This document shows positions 45,327 through 49,351 of a stretch of DNA of 49,351 nt, one piece after another. Numbering within the stretch: position 1 is the first letter of the stretch; each line of letters starts with the position of its first letter. Where the stretch lies: positions 1 through 49,351 of the forward strand of contig VYCF01000057.1 of NCBI GenBank assembly GCA_009844085.1. Direction: 5' to 3'. Below the pieces are notes generated by a model. That model made no database searches. It worked only from the letters and a program-made list of their open reading frames with translations, and was not told where the DNA came from. Position numbers and translations under genes: made by a program. Origin of the DNA: Gammaproteobacteria bacterium. GTDB taxonomy: Bacteria; Pseudomonadota; Gammaproteobacteria; Pseudomonadales; Pseudohongiellaceae.

Positions 45327-48300
45327 TGAACGTCTTCGACACTCACAGGCAGGTAGTCCAAGACTATGCTCGGTACATCCGAAGCTTCATCAATATCTCC
45401 GATTCGGACATAGCGCGGGAGGTGGAAAACTCTCTATCCAGGGGGCACCTTTGGCCGCAGCCGCTGCTCCAATTCAACCCCGCCTACGAACAGACCGGCA
45501 CAGTCGACGAGGCCGTTTCTTCGGGACTGCTGCACGATGACACTCGACACATCTTCGCCGGCTATTCTCTATATCGCCATCAGCGCCAAGCAATTGAATT
45601 GGGAGTGCGGGGCACCGATTTCGTGGTCACTTCGGGCACCGGTTCAGGAAAGTCGCTGACTTACATCGGCACGATCTTCAATCATCTGCTTGCCAATCTA
45701 GAGGCCAAGGGAGTGGTCGCGGTCATCGTCTATCCGATGAACGCGCTGATCAATTCGCAGGCCAACGAATTCAACACTTACAAGGGCAACTTCGAAAAGA
45801 ACACGGGGCGCAACTTCCCCATTACTTTCGGCCAGTACACCGGGCAAGAAAAGGAGGAGCGGCGGAACTCGATGCGCGAGAATCCACCGCAGATTCTCCT
45901 GACCAACTACATGATGCTGGAACTCCTCCTCACAAGGGTTCAAGAGCGATCGATTCGTGATGCCATCTTCGAGAATCTTCGGTATCTGGTGTTCGATGAA
46001 CTCCATACCTATCGGGGCAGGCAGGGCGCTGATGTCGCCATGCTCATCCGGCGCATCCAAGCCCAATGCAATCAATCGATTTGCTGCATTGGCACTTCCG
46101 CGACGATGGTTTCCGTGGGAAGCGCCAAGTCACAGCGTGAAGAAGTGGCGCACGTCGCAAGCACGGTGTTCGGTCGAAAGTTCGAATCCGAACAAATCGT
46201 AGATGAGACATTGGCGCCTTCACTCGATTCCCCCGGCAACCACGATTCCGAAAAGGAACTTCGAGCGGCCATCCAGGCGGAAATCGATGTTGACGCAAGC
46301 GAAAGAGCGCTGCGCAAGCATCCGGTGGCGGTCTGGTTGGAGAACAAGATCGCTCTGAAAGAGCGCGACGGGCGATTGGTTCGGCGCAAGCCCAAGGGAT
46401 TCAACGATGTCGTCCAGGCATTGGCAACGGACTCGGGCAAGCCGAATGCCAGTTGCCGTCGGGCTCTTGAGGAGACGCTGCAATGGGTAAGCACGGTCAA
46501 CCGACGCATTCAGGAGAGCGGATCGCGTTACACTTTATTGCCGTTCAAGCTCCATCAATTCATTGCCCAGACCGGATCGGTCTACACGACGCTGGATCAA
46601 GGTGAAGAACGATTCATTACGCTAGAGCCCGGACTCTACAAGAACGACGACAAACACAAACCCATTTTCGCGAACGTCTTCAGCCGGGCTACCGGGCACC
46701 CCTTCATCTGTGTCTCCCTGGCCGATGGTCGGTTGGTGCCCCGTGAATTTCGCGCGGCCGGTGACGGTGACGAAGCGAGCACGGATGGATACTTGATCGT
46801 TGGCGAGGGCATTTGGGATCCAGCCCAGGATTTCGATTACCTGCCGGATTCGTGGGTGCGGACCCGGGCGAGCGGCGAGAAGGTTCCCAACACGGACAAG
46901 CGAGACTTCTTCCCCCGGACACTGTACTTCGATGAACTGGGGAATTACTCCGAGACGGAGCCGAAGAAATTCAGGGGCTGGTTCATGAAGAAACCCCTAC
47001 TCTTCGATCCCACTGGCGGTGTGTTTTACGATGTCAAAGCGAACGAGGGCGCGAAACTCACGCAACTTGGTGGCGAGGGCCGAAGCACCTCGACAACCAT
47101 CACGGCCTTCTCAATCCTCAATCGTTTGCGGGATGGTGGAATTACGCCGCGTGACCAGAAAATTCTCAGCTTCACCGACAACCGGCAAGACGCCGCGCTG
47201 CAGGCGGGCCACTTCAATGACTTCATCCAAGTTGTTCGCCTTCGGGCTGGAATTCGGCGGGCGCTTGAAACCGCACCGAACGGGACACTCGATTACGCGA
47301 CGCTCGGCGAAGCGATTTTCCGGGCGTTGGCGCTTCCCTTCCGCGATTACGGCAATCGCGACGCGGAGCCGGAGTTGGCCCCGGTCAAGAGAAAGTATGA
47401 AGAAGCGCTTCAAGACTACCTGCTTGTTCGCGCCATTGCGGATCTGCGTCGAAGTTGGCGCATTGTCCTTCCTAATCTGGAGCAGTGCGCTCTTCTCAAA
47501 ATCGAATACCTTGACTTGGAGGAAATCTCCGCCGCCGAGGAATTTTGGGAGGATCTCGAAATTGTCAACGGCCTCGATCATGCTGCCCGCAGAGATTTCT
47601 TGGCCACTGTTCTGGACTATTTCCGGCTTGAGTATGCCATCCACAGCGAAAACTATTTGGTTCCAAATCGTCTCAAGGAGTTTGAGAAACGCTTTCGCGA
47701 GCAGTTGAAAGCGCCTTGGACGCTCGATTCGAACGAGGATTTGCCGGCGCCTTCCGTCATTCGACTCGATTCCCTGCATCGAAGCGTACGCCTCTCGAAC
47801 AAGAGCATGGGTCCGGCGAGTTCGCTCGGAAAGTACATCAAGCACTGGGCAAATCAGATGGACATCGACCGGGATGTTCTTCGCGGCGACCGATACCGCG
47901 CCTTCATATTGCAGTTGATGGACAAGTTGAAAGACGCGGACTATCTCTTCGAGGAGACTGCAAAAACCTCGAAAAATGAAAGTGTTCCCGTGTTTCGGCT
48001 TCGCATCGAGAAAATCCTGTGGAAATTGGGAGACGGAGAAACCGTATCGGCGGATCCCATCAAACGGCGTTCCTATCGGGACCAACAGCCGATCCCGAAC
48101 GCCTTCTTCAAGGAAGTCTATCGGCGCGACTTCCGTGAGAGCAAACGATTGGCCGCTGAAGACCACACCGGGCAGCTTGGTGTAGAGGCACGACAGGATC
48201 GCGAGGACCGATTCCGGGCCGACTGGTATCTCGACGAGTCCAAGAAGCGACTTGACGAAGAGAAGATTCGTAGCGAGTCCATCAGCGCGTTGTTCTGTTC

Positions 48301-49351
48301 GCCCACCATGGAACTGGGAGTGGACATTGGTGGGCTAAGCGTCGTACATATGCGAAACGCGCCCCCTAACGCGGCCAACTACGTGCAACGATCGGGACGG
48401 GCGGGCCGAAGCGGTCAAGGGGCTCTGGTCTTCACCTATTGCTCGGGTTTCTCCGCCCACGATCGCCACTACTTCAACCACCAGGCTGATCTGGTTGCCG
48501 GGGCCGTCCAAGCGCCGCGGATCGACTTGTTGAACCGCGAACTCCTGATCACGCACCTTCATGCTCTCGCGATCAGCGCCATTGGTCTTCCCGGTTTGGA
48601 ATCCGCGAGCGGCGAACGACCGTCGCTGATGCGGTTAATCGCGGAAGAGGATACAGCGATGCCCTTGTCTCCCAGCGTCGTCCGAGGGCTGGAGATCGGG
48701 CCAACGACGTTTAACTCACTCAAGGCGACTTTCCGGCGCGTGATCGCGGACTTCGCCAAGGATTTGAAAGGAACGACCGCCGCTTGGTACAGCGAAGACT
48801 GGATCGACCGGAATCTGGCCGACATGACGAACCATCTCGACAGCGCGATGGAGCGATGGCGGAAGATGTACCAATCCGCTCGTGCGTTGCTTTCCCGGTC
48901 AACGCAGCCAATTGAGTCGGGAATGCTCAAAGTAGGTGGTGACGACTACAGAAGATACAAGCGCCTGCAGGACCAAGCGAACCGGCAATTGAATCTGTTG
49001 CGCAACGACCAAAGCGGCTATTCAGAGCTTAGCGAGTTCTATCCATATCGCTACCTGGCCTCCGAGGGCTTCCTGCCGGGCTATAACTTCACCCGCCTGC
49101 CACTGCGGGTCTTCGTGCCCAAAGGAAGCACCGCGGGCGAGTACATTTCTCGTCCCCGCGCCATCGCTCTGCGCGAATTCGGTCCGCGCAACCTGATCTA
49201 CCACAATGGCCGGAAGCATCGGATTTCGCAACTCGTCACTCAAGACGCGGAATCGTCGCTGACGGAGGCGAGGATCAGCAAACGTGCCGGATACTTCCCA
49301 GCGATTCCCGCTGAAAATCGTATTCCAATAGAATCAATGGGTTGCGACAAC
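45323..49351 (+). CDS. Large DEAD-box helicase of the DUF1998/COG1205 type, partial (defence-associated, DruE-like candidate)
   Basis: The frame stays open for 1343 codons and runs off the window, so the C-terminus is missing. Motifs run in order: Walker A SGTGSGKS (104-111, Lys110), DELH (225-228), SAT (259-261), SFTDNRQDAALQAGHFND (from 616), motif V PTMELGVDIGG (994-1004) and motif VI QRSGRAGR (1022-1029). Roughly 760 residues separate the two helicase halves, a large insertion seen in phage-defence helicases such as DruE of Druantia. The segments GFSAHDRHYFNHQ and NFTRLPLRVFVPKG, then EFGPRNLIYHNG, are typical of DUF1998 proteins. The start at 45323 (ATGATG) overlaps a small ORF. Zinc cysteines and the rest of DUF1998 should lie to the right. 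Specific system assignment is uncertain. Confidence 0.85.
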   Translation, partial: MMNVFDTHRQVVQDYARYIRSFINISDSDIAREVENSLSRGHLWPQPLLQFNPAYEQTGTVDEAVSSGLLHDDTRHIFAGYSLYRHQRQAIELGVRGTDFVVTSGTGSGKSLTYIGTIFNHLLANLEAKGVVAVIVYPMNALINSQANEFNTYKGNFEKNTGRNFPITFGQYTGQEKEERRNSMRENPPQILLTNYMMLELLLTRVQERSIRDAIFENLRYLVFDELHTYRGRQGADVAMLIRRIQAQCNQSICCIGTSATMVSVGSAKSQREEVAHVASTVFGRKFESEQIVDETLAPSLDSPGNHDSEKELRAAIQAEIDVDASERALRKHPVAVWLENKIALKERDGRLVRRKPKGFNDVVQALATDSGKPNASCRRALEETLQWVSTVNRRIQESGSRYTLLPFKLHQFIAQTGSVYTTLDQGEERFITLEPGLYKNDDKHKPIFANVFSRATGHPFICVSLADGRLVPREFRAAGDGDEASTDGYLIVGEGIWDPAQDFDYLPDSWVRTRASGEKVPNTDKRDFFPRTLYFDELGNYSETEPKKFRGWFMKKPLLFDPTGGVFYDVKANEGAKLTQLGGEGRSTSTTITAFSILNRLRDGGITPRDQKILSFTDNRQDAALQAGHFNDFIQVVRLRAGIRRALETAPNGTLDYATLGEAIFRALALPFRDYGNRDAEPELAPVKRKYEEALQDYLLVRAIADLRRSWRIVLPNLEQCALLKIEYLDLEEISAAEEFWEDLEIVNGLDHAARRDFLATVLDYFRLEYAIHSENYLVPNRLKEFEKRFREQLKAPWTLDSNEDLPAPSVIRLDSLHRSVRLSNKSMGPASSLGKYIKHWANQMDIDRDVLRGDRYRAFILQLMDKLKDADYLFEETAKTSKNESVPVFRLRIEKILWKLGDGETVSADPIKRRSYRDQQPIPNAFFKEVYRRDFRESKRLAAEDHTGQLGVEARQDREDRFRADWYLDESKKRLDEEKIRSESISALFCSPTMELGVDIGGLSVVHMRNAPPNAANYVQRSGRAGRSGQGALVFTYCSGFSAHDRHYFNHQADLVAGAVQAPRIDLLNRELLITHLHALAISAIGLPGLESASGERPSLMRLIAEEDTAMPLSPSVVRGLEIGPTTFNSLKATFRRVIADFAKDLKGTTAAWYSEDWIDRNLADMTNHLDSAMERWRKMYQSARALLSRSTQPIESGMLKVGGDDYRRYKRLQDQANRQLNLLRNDQSGYSELSEFYPYRYLASEGFLPGYNFTRLPLRVFVPKGSTAGEYISRPRAIALREFGPRNLIYHNGRKHRISQLVTQDAESSLTEARISKRAGYFPAIPAENRIPIESMGCDN

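Overview
The window is chromosomal DNA from a GC-rich gammaproteobacterium, probably an uncultured marine or host-associated lineage. The S10-spc-alpha ribosomal block has the gammaproteobacterial order: secY is followed directly by rpmJ and rpsM, without the infA usual in betaproteobacteria or the adk usual in alphaproteobacteria. S14 is the zinc-less form and L36 the zinc form. No tRNA, rRNA, CRISPR array or insertion sequence was seen.

Layout. 1-14.0 kb: 28 genes from rpsJ to rplQ on the + strand, including secY and rpoA. A strong Rho-independent terminator lies between rpsJ and rplC. 14.0-22.4 kb: an exported TPR protein (+), then on the - strand a PQQ-type dehydrogenase, a tightly coupled run (doxX, glpK, a histidine phosphatase, lspA and a DapA-family lyase/synthase) and metY. 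22.5-28.2 kb (+): a PAL-like NHL propeller, an MHS-type transporter, a redoxin/cytochrome c/copper monooxygenase fusion and an FMN hydroxy-acid oxidase. 28.2-43.2 kb: mostly - strand accessory metabolism. This holds YnbE/YdbL, a PLP dehydratase (+), a four-gene run (Met-rich exported protein, GST-like, class III CoA-transferase, SDR), a DUF5916-type outer-membrane protein, a SoxC/SoxD-like pair, an exported TPR protein, and a four-gene run (FAD hydroxy-acid dehydrogenase, SDR, nitroreductase, degenerate receiver). 43.3-45.0 kb (+): an exported cupin and an exported protein of unknown function. 45.2 kb to the end (+): a 34-codon ORF overlapping a very large DUF1998/COG1205-type helicase that runs off the window. 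It probably marks the start of a phage-defence locus.

The most interesting system is at 22.5-28.2 kb. It encodes relatives of both halves of animal peptidylglycine alpha-amidating monooxygenase (PHM and PAL) as separate exported proteins. The PHM-like protein keeps all six copper ligands and carries its own redoxin-like and c-haem domains. The PAL-like protein follows rat PAL closely at motif level but has lost the catalytic Tyr and one zinc His. PAL chemistry releases glyoxylate, and an FMN alpha-hydroxy-acid oxidase lies immediately downstream. Two genes of this locus share a 36-bp promoter-like element. The second lead is the truncated helicase at the right edge. All functional statements rest on reading motifs by eye; no database search was run.
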